Shown here in pieces: positions 14,184 to 22,911 of a DNA stretch of 31,130 bases. A program made the position numbers and the translations under genes. The notes below the pieces were generated by a model, which saw only the letters and a program-made list of their open reading frames with translations, did no database searches and was not told the origin of the DNA. Origin of the DNA: CAZNNH01 sp964574335. Lineage in GTDB: Bacteria; Acidobacteriota; Vicinamibacteria; Fen-336. Positions within the stretch are counted from its first letter, which is position 1; every line of letters starts with the position of its first letter. The stretch spans positions 1 to 31,130 of the forward strand of contig CAZNNH010000063.1 in NCBI GenBank assembly GCA_964574335.1. Reading direction: 5' to 3'.

Positions 14184-16514
14184 GTGGAGGAACGCGAGCG
14201 ACACGGCCTGCCCCGACACATCTTCCCGCACGAGGAGTGGCGCCTGGTCGAGAAGGCCTTCGCCCCCCAGTACCTGGCCCAGATGGAGACCATCTTCGCC
14301 ACCTCCAACGGCTACCTCGGGATGCGCGGCACCTTCGAAGAGCGGGCGCCGGTCTTCCAGGCCGGCACCTTCGTCAACGGCTTCCACGAGACCTGGCCCA
14401 TCGTCTACGGCGAGGACGCCTACGGGTTCGCCAAGAACGGCCAGACCATGCTCAACCTGGCCGACGCCCGCCTGATCCGGCTGTTCGTCGACGACGAGCC
14501 GCTGCACCTGCCGACGGCGAAGCTGGAGGAGTACGAGCGGGCCATCGACTTCCACACCGGCACCCTGGACCGGAAGCTGGTCTGGGAGACGCCGGCCGGC
14601 AAGCGGGTGCGGATCTTCTCGCGCCGGCTGGTGTCGCTGGAGGAGCGGCACCTGGCCGCCATCCTCTTCGAGGTCGAGCTGCTCGACCGCGCCGCCGCCC
14701 TGGCCATCTCGTCCGAGCTGGTCTACACCCCGCCGGCGGAGGCCGAGCACTGGGACCCGCGCCGGACCCGCAACTTCAAGGCCCGTCCGCTGGTGCCGGC
14801 GCGCCACGAGGTCGGCGGCCGCCGGCAGATCCTGGCTCACCGTACGCCGCGAAGCGGGATGCGCGTGGCCTGTGGCGTGGACCACGTGATCGAGGCCTCG
14901 AGCTACTTCGAGGAGCGCAGCGAGGGATCCGAGGACGCCGCCCGGCTGGTGATCACCGCCGAGGGCCAGCCGGGCGAGACCCTGCGCCTGATCAAGCTGA
15001 TCACCTACCACACCTCGCGCAGCGCCGAACCGGAGGACCTGTGCGACCGGGCCGGCCGCACCCTGGACCGGGCCCGGGCCCAGGGGTTCCACGCCATCGC
15101 CCGGGCCCAGGAGTCGTTCCTCGACCGCTTCTGGCGTCGGGCCGACGTCGAGATCACGGGCGACATCGCCGTGCAGCAGGCCATCCGCTGGAACATCTTC
15201 CAGCTCATGCAGGCCACTGCCCGCACCGAGGGGGGCGGGGTGGGGGCCCGCGGCCTGACCGGCGAGACCTACGAGGGGCACTACTTCTGGGACGGCGAGA
15301 TCTACGTGCTCCCGTTCCTCACCTACACCGAGCCCCGGATCGCCCGGAACCTGCTCCGCTTCCGGCACGGGATGCTCGACAAGGCCCGGGAGCGGGCGCG
15401 GGAGGTCGGCGAGAAGGGGGCGCTGTTCCCGTGGCGGACCATCAACGGCGAGGAGGCCTCCGCCTACTACGCCGCCGGCACCGCCCAGTACCACATCGAC
15501 GCCGACATCGCCCACGCCATCCGCCAGTACTCCGAGATCACCGGCGACTGGCGCTTCCTGTTCGGGCCGGGGGCGGAGATGCTGGTGGAGACGGCGCGGC
15601 TCTGGCGGAGCCTGGGCTTCTTCTCCGAGCGCAAGGGAGGGCGCTTCGAGATCCACGCCGTCACCGGCCCCGACGAGTACACCACCGTGGTCAACAACAA
15701 CACCTTCACCAACCTGATGGCGCGGGAGAACCTGCGCTACGCGGCCGAGGTGGTGGCGCGGATGGAGGGCGAGAGCCCGGAGCTGTACGAGGACCTGGTG
15801 CACCGTACCCAGCTCGAGCCCGGCGAGACGGCCGAGTGGCAGCGGGCCGCCGAGCGAATGCACGTGCCGTACGACGAGGAGCTGGGGATCAACCCCCAGG
15901 ACGACGCCTTCCTGCGTCGAGAGCGGTGGGACTTCGAGGGGACGCCGAAGGAGAAGTACCCGCTGCTGCTCCACTTCCATCCGCTGGTCATCTACCGCCA
16001 CCAGGTCATCAAGCAGGCGGACATGGTGCTGGCCATGTTCCTGCTCAACGACGAGTTCACGCTGGAGCAGAAGCGGCGCAACTTCTACTACTACGACCCC
16101 CTCACCACCGGCGACTCGTCGCTGTCGGCGTGCATCCAGGCCATCATCGCGATGGAGATCGGGGACCGCGAGAAGGCCTGGAGCTACCTCCGTCAGGCGG
16201 CGCTGGTGGACCTGGCGGACCTGGGCGGCAACGTCAAGGACGGCGCCCACATCGCCTCCATCGGCGGCACCTGGCTGGCCCTGGTGTACGGGATGGGCGG
16301 CCTGCGCGACACCCGGGGCGTGATCCGCTTCCGGCCCCGGCTCCCGGAGCGGGAGATCCGGCTGCGCTTCCGCCTCACCGTGCGCGAGAGCCTGTTCGAG
16401 GTGGAGATCGACCCCCAGCACGTCCGCTATCAGCTCGTCGAGGGGGACCCGGTGGAGATCCGCCACCACGACGAGGTGATCAAGCTGGAACCGGGGCAGC
16501 CGGTGATCCGGTAG
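14184..16514 (+). CDS. GH65 disaccharide phosphorylase (trehalose/maltose/kojibiose type)
   Basis: A 776-aa glycoside hydrolase family 65 enzyme, full length for the family. The N-terminal beta-sandwich begins WRLVEKAFAPQYLAQMETIF, followed by the diagnostic NGYLGMRG. The (alpha/alpha)6 domain has GLTGETYEGHYFWDGEIYV (W-D motif) and the catalytic acid E498 in TGPDEYTTVVNNNTFTN. The phosphate site is around TTGDSSLSACI. Inverting phosphorolysis of an alpha-linked glucose disaccharide yields beta-glucose 1-phosphate and glucose. Specificity among trehalose, maltose and kojibiose cannot be decided by eye. GTG 14184 has AGGAGA 3-4 nt upstream. It forms a two-gene catabolic unit with the HAD gene. 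Cytoplasmic, no signal peptide. Confidence 0.93.
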   Translation: MEERERHGLPRHIFPHEEWRLVEKAFAPQYLAQMETIFATSNGYLGMRGTFEERAPVFQAGTFVNGFHETWPIVYGEDAYGFAKNGQTMLNLADARLIRLFVDDEPLHLPTAKLEEYERAIDFHTGTLDRKLVWETPAGKRVRIFSRRLVSLEERHLAAILFEVELLDRAAALAISSELVYTPPAEAEHWDPRRTRNFKARPLVPARHEVGGRRQILAHRTPRSGMRVACGVDHVIEASSYFEERSEGSEDAARLVITAEGQPGETLRLIKLITYHTSRSAEPEDLCDRAGRTLDRARAQGFHAIARAQESFLDRFWRRADVEITGDIAVQQAIRWNIFQLMQATARTEGGGVGARGLTGETYEGHYFWDGEIYVLPFLTYTEPRIARNLLRFRHGMLDKARERAREVGEKGALFPWRTINGEEASAYYAAGTAQYHIDADIAHAIRQYSEITGDWRFLFGPGAEMLVETARLWRSLGFFSERKGGRFEIHAVTGPDEYTTVVNNNTFTNLMARENLRYAAEVVARMEGESPELYEDLVHRTQLEPGETAEWQRAAERMHVPYDEELGINPQDDAFLRRERWDFEGTPKEKYPLLLHFHPLVIYRHQVIKQADMVLAMFLLNDEFTLEQKRRNFYYYDPLTTGDSSLSACIQAIIAMEIGDREKAWSYLRQAALVDLADLGGNVKDGAHIASIGGTWLALVYGMGGLRDTRGVIRFRPRLPEREIRLRFRLTVRESLFEVEIDPQHVRYQLVEGDPVEIRHHDEVIKLEPGQPVIR

Positions 16515-16545
16515 CGGCCTCGGAGATCTCCCGCCGCTTCTTCGA
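16513..16545 (+). terminator. Possible terminator after GH65
   Basis: AGCGGC (16513-16518) pairs with GCCGCT (16533-16538), with an inner palindrome GGAGATCTCC, followed by TCTTC. The hairpin overlaps the GH65 stop codon; the T-run is poor. The rest of 16546-16814 holds the third repeat copy and gap 2 and no gene I can support. Confidence 0.3.
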
Positions 16546-16635
16546 ACGAGGGACGACAGGGTGCGGACCCGCCGCGAGCCGATGCGGGAGAAGGTGGCCG
16601 CGGAGCTGAACGGCGTCGGGAGAGACTGAGCCCGG

Positions 16636-16664
16636 CGCAAAGTCAAAAGTCTAGACCTGACCCC
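16636..16664 (+). repeat. 29-bp dispersed repeat, copy 3
   Basis: Identical over 29 bp to copy 2 at 13346-13374 and in the same orientation, so the HAD-GH65 pair lies between direct repeats. Gap 2 starts 24 bp later. Beyond the gap GGGTCATGTCCCC (16799-16811) may belong to the same REP-like structure, in the space between the converging GH65 and sulfatase-like genes. Confidence 0.88.
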
Positions 16665-16688
16665 CTATTCCGGCGGATTCGGGTCATG

Positions 16689-16788
16689 NNNNNNNNNNNN
16701 NNNNNNNNNNNNNNNNNNNNNNNNNNNNNNNNNNNNNNNNNNNNNNNNNNNNNNNNNNNNNNNNNNNNNNNNNNNNNNNNNNNNNNNN
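16689..16788. other. Scaffold gap 2 (100 N) with 19-bp flanking overlap
   Basis: Exactly 100 N. CCGGCGGATTCGGGTCATG occurs directly before (16670-16688) and directly after (16789-16807). The contigs probably overlap by these 19 bp. The break falls beside a dispersed repeat, a usual cause of assembly breaks. Confidence 0.9.
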
Positions 16789-16814
16789 CCGGCGGATTCG
16801 GGTCATGTCCCCTC

Positions 16815-18992
16815 TTAATTGATGTAGCCCAGGGCGCGGAGCTTTTGGCGCTCTTCCGGGGAGAGCTCGAGGCGCTGGCCTGCGCCGATGGCTTGGCGGG
16901 ACTTCTCGAGGTCGCGGGTGAGCTGGCGGGCGCGCTGCCTCAGGTAGCCGACCGTGATCGGGTATCGGTCGGCGAGGTTCCGCGTCTCGCCCGGATCTTC
17001 GCTCAGCCGATACAGCTCGAGGCGGACCCCGGCGGGCCAGAAGGCCTCGGGACCGGAGTTGACGATCAGCTTGTCGCCCTGCTCCGCGACCATCACCTTG
17101 GCCAGGTCTTTGTAGTGGAGCTCGGCCAGCAGCTCGCGATCCTGGGGCGCGACACGCCCCTTCAGCCAGCGCGCGGAGAGGTCCCGGCCGTCCACGCCGG
17201 CGGGGGGATGAAGGCCCAGCAGCGCCGCCACCGTCGGCAGGACGTCGGCCTGCTCGGCGGGCGCCGGGTCCCGGAGGCCGCTGATGGCGGCCCCGGGGAA
17301 GCGCACCACCAGCGGGATCCGCAGCACCTCCTCGTAGAGGGTGTAGCGGTGCTGGAGGCCGCCGTGCTCGTGGAACTCCTCGCCGTGGTCGGCGGTGAAG
17401 AGGATCAGGCTGTTCTCGAGCCGGCCCTGACGGCGGAGCCCGTCGAGGAGCGCCCCGAAGGCGCGGTCGTTCTTGCGCACCGCCCCCAGGTAGAGCGACT
17501 TCAGGTAGCGGAGCTCGCCCTCCGACAGCTCCTTCTGCCGGTTGAGCAGGGCGTCGGCGTCCTGCTCGCCGGTGTAGTCGGCGGGGCGGAACGGGGCCCA
17601 GTCTTCGGCATCGGGCTGGTAGGGCCAGTGCGCCTCCATGGTGTGGATGTAGACGAAGGCCGGCGTGGTCCCCTCCCCGAGCCACGACAGCGCGTGCTCG
17701 ACCAGGGTGGCGGCGGGCGCCCCGTAGAGGTCCGGATCCTGGTTCCAGGCGTCGAACCCCTGACGGAAGCCGCGCCGCGGGTTGACGATGTTGTTGGCGA
17801 CGAATCCCCCGGTCCGATAGCCCGCCTGCCGCAGCGTCTCGGCCAGCGTCACGAGCCGCGGGACCAGGACGTCCTCGGCCTGGTTGAACCCGTGGCTGCC
17901 GGGGGCTCGGCCGGTGAAGAGCGAGGCGACGGTGGGCTCGGTCCATGACGTGTGGGCCCGGAAGTCCTCGACCACCAGGCCTTCCGCCGCCATACCATCC
18001 AGCCGGGGAGAGGTCAGAGCACCGCCCCCGTAGGGGCCGAGGACGTCGGAGCGAAGGGCATCGGACAGGAACACGATTAGGTTCGGCCGGGACGGGTTGG
18101 CCAGGCGAGCCGGGGCCGGGGCCTTCCGAGCCGCCTCGGGGGCCTTCAGGAGAAGCTTCGTGAGGCGCAGGGCGCCCGGGCCGCGATTCTCGATGTCGAG
18201 GCGGACCGGCCCGGCTCGTGGCGGCAGTCGAACGATCCAGTCGGCGGAGGAGCCCAGCAGCTCGCTCCGCAGGGTCTCGGATCGCCGGTCGTCGGTCAGG
18301 GACAGGACCAGGCGGGCTTGCGGCTCACCCCGCGCCGCCAGGTGCACCTGGGCGCCCGGCGCGATGCGCAGGTAGTAGCCAAGACGCGAGGACCCGGGCA
18401 ACACCACCTCGGCCCGCTGAGCGGCGGGCGGGGACTGCGCGGAGCCGTCCCGTCCGCGGGGCCGGATCTCGAGGCCCAGCAGCTCGACGGCCTTCGGCCA
18501 CCGATCGGCGTCTCCCCTCTTGGGCTCGAAACGCCGGGGCACCTTGAAGACCAGGGTGTTGTCCCCGGCGAGCTGGCCGCGCGCGGGGATCGGCAGACGG
18601 AACGGCTGCGCCTCGGCGGTCAGCCGGACCTCGCCCAGGGCCACGTCGTTGAGGACGAGCTGAAGCGGAAGCGGCGACAGTGACGGATGGCAGCGGGCGC
18701 GGAGCGACAGCTCCTTGTCCTCGGGGAGGAAGAAGGGGAGCGTCAGGCGCACCGAGAGGCGGCGGCCCCACAGCCCCGAGTCCGACTTCAGCCAGCCCTG
18801 CTTGCGGACGTTGCCCTGGAGCGGCAGGAGGTACGGCAGGGTCAGCCAGTCGCTGCGCTTCTCGGCATCGTCGAAGGAGGCCAGCAGGTCGGCGGCCGGA
18901 GAGGCGCTCCTCCCCGGCGCGCACGAGAGGCTCAGCATGAGGACGACCGCCCACGGCACGGCTCTCACGGTAGGAGTCGTTCGGCTGTTCAT
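16815..18992 (-). CDS. Sulfatase/alkaline phosphatase-superfamily lipoprotein
   Basis: A 725-aa protein with a lipoprotein signal (VVLMLSLSC, Cys24). Residues ~50-310 form a beta-rich N-terminal region. The catalytic domain starts NLIVFLSDALRSDVLGPYGG and has the metal-site FTADHGEEFHEHGG. Where formylglycine sulfatases show C/S-x-P-S-R, this one has T351-E-P-T-V (in SWTEPTVASLFTG). It cannot form formylglycine there, and Thr is the nucleophile in related phosphodiesterases and phosphotransferases, so a phosphoester or phosphoglycerol-type role is as likely as a sulfatase one. The C-terminus ends EERQKLRALGYIN, a tail I associate with Acidobacteriota proteins of this group. ATG 18992 has AGGTGAG upstream; a longer reading to 19136 is rejected because it would place a charged tail before the signal peptide. 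Confidence 0.85.
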   Translation of the reverse strand: MNSRTTPTVRAVPWAVVLMLSLSCAPGRSASPAADLLASFDDAEKRSDWLTLPYLLPLQGNVRKQGWLKSDSGLWGRRLSVRLTLPFFLPEDKELSLRARCHPSLSPLPLQLVLNDVALGEVRLTAEAQPFRLPIPARGQLAGDNTLVFKVPRRFEPKRGDADRWPKAVELLGLEIRPRGRDGSAQSPPAAQRAEVVLPGSSRLGYYLRIAPGAQVHLAARGEPQARLVLSLTDDRRSETLRSELLGSSADWIVRLPPRAGPVRLDIENRGPGALRLTKLLLKAPEAARKAPAPARLANPSRPNLIVFLSDALRSDVLGPYGGGALTSPRLDGMAAEGLVVEDFRAHTSWTEPTVASLFTGRAPGSHGFNQAEDVLVPRLVTLAETLRQAGYRTGGFVANNIVNPRRGFRQGFDAWNQDPDLYGAPAATLVEHALSWLGEGTTPAFVYIHTMEAHWPYQPDAEDWAPFRPADYTGEQDADALLNRQKELSEGELRYLKSLYLGAVRKNDRAFGALLDGLRRQGRLENSLILFTADHGEEFHEHGGLQHRYTLYEEVLRIPLVVRFPGAAISGLRDPAPAEQADVLPTVAALLGLHPPAGVDGRDLSARWLKGRVAPQDRELLAELHYKDLAKVMVAEQGDKLIVNSGPEAFWPAGVRLELYRLSEDPGETRNLADRYPITVGYLRQRARQLTRDLEKSRQAIGAGQRLELSPEERQKLRALGYIN

Positions 18993-19071
18993 TCTCACCT
19001 GTGACCGGCGTGACCATCGTGATGATATCCCGAGCCATCGGGGCAAGCGGCGTCCGCCGCCTGGACGCTTT

Positions 19072-19100
19072 TTGACAACCTCAAGGCCCGGGCGTAAGGT
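19072..19100 (+). promoter_or_regulatory. Candidate promoter of the export operon
   Basis: TTGACA (19072-19077), a 17-bp spacer, then TAAGGT (19095-19100). The -35 is perfect, the -10 matches consensus at three of six positions. It lies 40 bp before the first adaptor gene, in the divergent region shared with the sulfatase-like gene. Confidence 0.4.
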
Positions 19101-19139
19101 CTGGCAGCTCGAGTTCCTTTCGGTCTCCCTGGCCACCCC

Positions 19140-20366
19140 ATGATCACGGGTCGCTCCTCATGCCGGCGGACGGTCGCGCTCGCCACCGTGCTGCTGTCGG
19201 CCGGGTGTGGCTCGGGACCGGAGCGCTCGGCGGATGCTCCAGGTTCCGGGCGCGTGGAGCGGCGGGACTTCGTCTCCGTGCGTCGGCTGCACGGCGTGGT
19301 GGAGGCGGCGCGGTCGCACCGGGTCGCGGTGCCGCGGATGGAGGGCGGGAGCTGGCAGCTCACGCTGACCCGGCTGGCCGAGCCGGGCTCGCACGTCGTG
19401 GAGGGCGACCTGCTGGCGGAGTTCGACCGCCAGGAGCAGGTGAAGACGCTGCGGGAGCGCGAGGGCGAATACCGGGACGCGGTGGCCGCCATCGACCAGA
19501 AGCGGGCCGAGCACGAGGCGGCCGAGGCGGCCGAGGCCACCGAGCTGGAGGAGGCGCGGGTGGCGGAGGGCGTGGCTCGGCTGGAGACCGTGCGCAACGA
19601 GGTGCTCTCCAGGATCGAGGCCGAGATCAACCGCAACAGCCTGGAGGAGGCGGAGGCGCGGCTGAAGAAGCTCCAGGCCACCCAGCAGGCGAAGCGCGAG
19701 GTCCGGGAGGCCGAGCTGGCGATCCTGGAGATCCGGCGCGAGCGGGCCCGGGCGGCGATGGCGAACGCCGAACAAAACGCGGCGCGGATGGTGATGCGCT
19801 CGCCGATCGCGGGGATCGTGGTGCTGAGCTCGATCTGGAGAGGCGGCAGCATGGGCGAGGTCCGGGTGGGGGACCAGGTCCGCCGCGGCGTCCCCTTCCT
19901 GCAGGTGGTCGACCCGACCGAGATGCGGGTGCGCTGCCAGGTCCACCAGCTCGACCTCCCCCGGGTGGAGGTGGGCCGGGCCGCCGAGACCCGGCTCGAC
20001 GCTTACCCCGACCTGGTGCTGCCGGGCCGGTTGATCGGCCTGGGGGCGATCGGCGTGCCGAGCCAGAACTCGGACCGGCTGCGGACCTTCGAGGCCGTGT
20101 TCCAGATCCAGGGCAGCGACCCGCGGCTGCTGCCGGACCTCTCCGCTTCCGTGGACGTGGAGCTCGAGCGTCGGCCGAACGTCCTGGTCGTCCCCCGTGA
20201 CGCGCTGCGCTTCGACGGCGCGCAGGCCTTCCTGCGCGTCAAGGGCGCGATCGGGTTCCACCGGGCGCCGGTGACCGTGGTGGCGCGGAGCGACATGGAG
20301 GCGGTGGTGCAAGGCGTCCAAGAGGGCGCGGCGGTCTGGCGCGGCCCGGTGGAGACCGGCTCGTGA
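19140..20366 (+). CDS. HlyD-type periplasmic adaptor lipoprotein (adaptor 1)
   Basis: A 408-aa membrane fusion protein. The signal peptide ends in a lipobox (LLSAGC, Cys23) with Gly after the Cys. Order: first half of the lipoyl domain (to ~residue 100), a long charged helical hairpin (~100-215, for example EAEARLKKLQATQQAKREV), second lipoyl half MRSPIAGIVV, then a beta-barrel region (TEMRVRCQVHQLDLPRVEVG) and a membrane-proximal part. Such adaptors join an inner-membrane transporter to TolC. It is the first of three adaptors in a row; its stop overlaps the next start (GTGA). ATG 19140 lies directly before the signal peptide; no strong ribosome site is visible. Confidence 0.88.
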   Translation: MITGRSSCRRTVALATVLLSAGCGSGPERSADAPGSGRVERRDFVSVRRLHGVVEAARSHRVAVPRMEGGSWQLTLTRLAEPGSHVVEGDLLAEFDRQEQVKTLREREGEYRDAVAAIDQKRAEHEAAEAAEATELEEARVAEGVARLETVRNEVLSRIEAEINRNSLEEAEARLKKLQATQQAKREVREAELAILEIRRERARAAMANAEQNAARMVMRSPIAGIVVLSSIWRGGSMGEVRVGDQVRRGVPFLQVVDPTEMRVRCQVHQLDLPRVEVGRAAETRLDAYPDLVLPGRLIGLGAIGVPSQNSDRLRTFEAVFQIQGSDPRLLPDLSASVDVELERRPNVLVVPRDALRFDGAQAFLRVKGAIGFHRAPVTVVARSDMEAVVQGVQEGAAVWRGPVETGS

Positions 20367-21616
20367 GGCGCCGCGCCCTGTGGATGACGGCGGCGCTGCT
20401 GCTGGCGCTGGTGGCCGTCGCCACCCCCTTCTTGCGGGAGCTGAGGCGGCTCTCGTCGATCGAGACCGTCGAGGTGGTCGCGGGCGAGCTCACCGACGTC
20501 GTCGAGGTCCGCGGAGAGATCGAGGCGGTCCACTCGGTCACCCTCCAGGCCCCCGCCTCGGCCGGCGAGCTGCGGATCGTGAGCCTGGCCCCGAACGGGT
20601 CCGCGGTGGCGGCGGGCGACGTCGTGATCCGGTTCGACCCGACCAGCCTGAAGCGGAGGCTCGACGAGAGCCGCGCCGCCCTGCGCGAGGCCCAGGCCGA
20701 GATCGACGGGGGGCGGGCCCAGGCCCAGCTCCAGCAGGAGCAGGACCGCACCGAGCTGCTGAAGGCGCGCTATGACGTGGAGAAGGCGCGCCTCGAAGCC
20801 GGCAAGCAGGAGATCCTGGCCCCCATCGAGGGGGAGAAGACGAAGCTCCGGCTGGCCGAGGCCGAGCAGAAGCTGAAGGAGGCCGAGACCAAGGCGGAGG
20901 CCCATCGGGCGGCCGCGGAGGCCCAGGCCCGGGCTCGCCAGCAGAAGCGAGAGCGCGAGCAGGGCAACGCCGCCCTTCTGGAGCGACAGGTCCAGGCGCT
21001 CACCGTCCGCGCCCCCAGCGCCGGCTCGGTCAACCTGCTCCCCAACTTCATGGCCCGCAACGCGTTCGCCGGGCAGACGCCCGAGTTCCGTCAGGGAGAC
21101 CAGGCCTGGCCGGGGGCGTCGATCGCCGAGCTGCCCGACCTGTCCCAGGTGAGGCTCAGGAGCCGGATCGACGAGGCGGATCGGGGGCGGGTGGAGGTGG
21201 GGCAGACCGCCGTGGTGAGGGTGGACGCGCTCCCGGACCGCGAGTTCGCCGCCTCGGTGGTCACCATCAGCGCCCTGGCCAAGCCGGACTTCTCGAGCTG
21301 GCCGGTGGTCAAGAGCTTCGACCTGGCCCTCGACCTGAAGCAGGCCGATCCGCGGTTGCGCCCCGGGATGAGCGCCGGTGCCCGGATCGCCGTGGATACC
21401 CTTCGAGACGTCCTGCTGGTGCCCTCCCGCGCCTTGTTCGAGAAGGCCGGAGACACCGTGGTCTACGTTCGGCGACGTCTCGGCTTCGAGGCCCGCGAGG
21501 TCACGGTGGCACGCCGATCGGGCTCGCGGGTGGCGGTTGGCAGCGGCCTGCGCCGGGGCGAGCGCGTGGCCACCACCGACCCGACGGCCAGCAAGGACGC
21601 GGGGGCGTCGCCGTGA
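20363..21616 (+). CDS. HlyD-type periplasmic adaptor (adaptor 2)
   Basis: A 417-aa adaptor with an N-terminal membrane anchor (ALWMTAALLLALVAVATPFL) instead of a lipobox. A lipoyl half (VVEVRGEIEAVHSVTLQAP) is followed by a long coiled-coil hairpin (~90-215: LDESRAALREAQAEI, then KLRLAEAEQKLKEAETKAEA). The second lipoyl half is LTVRAPSAGSVNLLPNF, and the barrel is LSQVRLRSRIDEADRGRVEVG. Start GTG 20363 overlaps the adaptor 1 stop, and the stop overlaps adaptor 3. It shares layout with adaptors 1 and 3 but little exact sequence, so these are old paralogues, not a recent tandem copy. Confidence 0.88.
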   Translation: MRRRALWMTAALLLALVAVATPFLRELRRLSSIETVEVVAGELTDVVEVRGEIEAVHSVTLQAPASAGELRIVSLAPNGSAVAAGDVVIRFDPTSLKRRLDESRAALREAQAEIDGGRAQAQLQQEQDRTELLKARYDVEKARLEAGKQEILAPIEGEKTKLRLAEAEQKLKEAETKAEAHRAAAEAQARARQQKREREQGNAALLERQVQALTVRAPSAGSVNLLPNFMARNAFAGQTPEFRQGDQAWPGASIAELPDLSQVRLRSRIDEADRGRVEVGQTAVVRVDALPDREFAASVVTISALAKPDFSSWPVVKSFDLALDLKQADPRLRPGMSAGARIAVDTLRDVLLVPSRALFEKAGDTVVYVRRRLGFEAREVTVARRSGSRVAVGSGLRRGERVATTDPTASKDAGASP

Positions 21617-22911
21617 GGCCGCCGCGCCGAGGCCTCGGGTGGCTGCTGATCGCGCTCCCGGTGATCGCCATCGCCTGGGCGCTCCGGGGTCGGGTGGTCC
21701 CGGCCCGCGCCGTGCCCACCACCCGCGCCGAGCGCGGCTCGCTGGAGATGACGGCGATCGCCCGGGGCGAGTTCCGGCCTGCGCGGAGCGCGATGCTGGT
21801 GACGCCGATGGCGGGGAGCAGCCTCCAGATCATCGCCCTCGCCGAGACCGGGACCCGCGTGGAGGCTGGCGACGTGGCGGTGGAGCTGGACCCGGCCCAG
21901 CTCGAGATCGACCTCGAAACCGCCCGCTCCAAGCTGGCGGAGATCGAGCAGGAGCTTCGCAAGGGGAAGGCGGAGGCCGAGGTCCGGACCGGCGAGGACG
22001 AGGTGGCCCTGATCCAGGCCCGCTTCGCCCGCCGGCGGGCCGAGCTGCAGGTGAGCCGCAACGAGCTGCTGAGCGCCATCGATGCTCGCAAGAACCGGCT
22101 GGCCCTGGAAGAGGCGGAGCGCCACCTGGCCCAGCTCGAGTCGGACGTCGTCTCCCGTCAGGCCAGCAGCCAGGCCGCCCTCGAGGTGCTCCAGGCGCGG
22201 CGGGCCAAGGCGATCCTCGACCGGGACCGGGCCCTGCGCCTGATCGGCGAGATCCGGCTGCGTTCCCCGATCGCCGGCCTGGTCTCGGTCCGGCAGAACC
22301 GCGACGCCGCCGGCGGCTTCTTCTACACCGGCATGGTCCTGCCCGACTATCGGGTCGGGGACGAGGCCAACCCCGGCACCGTGATCGCCGAGGTGGTGGG
22401 CGGGGAGCGGATGACGCTGCAGGTACAGCTCGACGAGGCGGACCGCGCCAGCGTCGGGCCGGGTCAGGTCGCCGAGGTGCGGCCGGAGGCGCTGCCGGGC
22501 ACCACCCTGACGGCGCGGGTAGCGAACGCGGCGGCGATGTCGGCTCCGGGACGCGTCTTTCGGAGCCCGGGCGCGCCGAGGTTCGGCGTCACCCTGGAGA
22601 TGGACTCGGTTGACGAGCGGTTGCGCCCGGGGATGACCGCCGGGGTGACGATCCGGGGCGAGTCGGCGGAGGGGCTGCTGCTGCCGAGGCAGTGCGTGTT
22701 CGAGCAGGAAGGGAAGTGGGTGGTCTACGTCCGTGACGGCGACCGGTTTCAGACCCGGCCGGTCCAGATCACCCACAGCAGCGCCACACGGGTGGCGGTC
22801 TCCGGCATCGAGGAGGGCACCGAGGTGGCGCTGGTGAACCCGGAAGAGGGCCGGCAGGACACGTCGCGGCGCCCGCCGAGCCAGGGGCCGCCGCTGGCCG
22901 GGGGCGGGTGA
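21613..22911 (+). CDS. HlyD-type periplasmic adaptor (adaptor 3)
   Basis: A 432-aa adaptor with an N-terminal anchor (LGWLLIALPVIAIAWAL). The lipoyl half (SLQIIALAETGTRVEAGDV) is followed by a helical hairpin (~95-215: LETARSKLAEIEQELRKGK, then RLALEEAERHLAQLESDVV). The second half is LRSPIAGLVSVRQN, the barrel is MTLQVQLDEADRASVGPGQ, then PGMTAGVTIRGES and a membrane-proximal domain with LLPRQCVFEQEGKWVVYVRDG. Start GTG 21613 overlaps the adaptor 2 stop. It ends by overlapping the permease start, which places all three adaptors in one translational chain with the permease. Confidence 0.88.
   Translation: MRPPRRGLGWLLIALPVIAIAWALRGRVVPARAVPTTRAERGSLEMTAIARGEFRPARSAMLVTPMAGSSLQIIALAETGTRVEAGDVAVELDPAQLEIDLETARSKLAEIEQELRKGKAEAEVRTGEDEVALIQARFARRRAELQVSRNELLSAIDARKNRLALEEAERHLAQLESDVVSRQASSQAALEVLQARRAKAILDRDRALRLIGEIRLRSPIAGLVSVRQNRDAAGGFFYTGMVLPDYRVGDEANPGTVIAEVVGGERMTLQVQLDEADRASVGPGQVAEVRPEALPGTTLTARVANAAAMSAPGRVFRSPGAPRFGVTLEMDSVDERLRPGMTAGVTIRGESAEGLLLPRQCVFEQEGKWVVYVRDGDRFQTRPVQITHSSATRVAVSGIEEGTEVALVNPEEGRQDTSRRPPSQGPPLAGGG

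Noticed and set aside
16561..16629. A 22-residue frame after GH65 (VRTRREPM...)
   Set aside because: Too short, no ribosome site, no recognisable family, and it lies in the repeat-bearing space between converging genes.
13482..16646. A 1054-codon open frame on the minus strand
   Set aside because: It lies opposite the HAD and GH65 genes, both of which have intact catalytic motifs. The minus-strand product is a low-complexity Leu/Val/Arg/Gly mixture with no domain; it is open only because of the high GC content.
12586..16664. A CRISPR array made of the three 25-29 bp repeats
   Set aside because: The copies are about 0.8 and 3.3 kb apart, in mixed orientation, with genes and not spacers between them.
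16815..18992. Calling this gene a formylglycine-dependent sulfatase
   Set aside because: The required Cys or Ser is replaced by Thr and the following Arg by Val.
20003..20905. Minus-strand frames opposite the adaptor genes
   Set aside because: They are Leu/Gly-rich shadows of coiled-coil Glu/Ala/Arg codons and have no start signal or family match.
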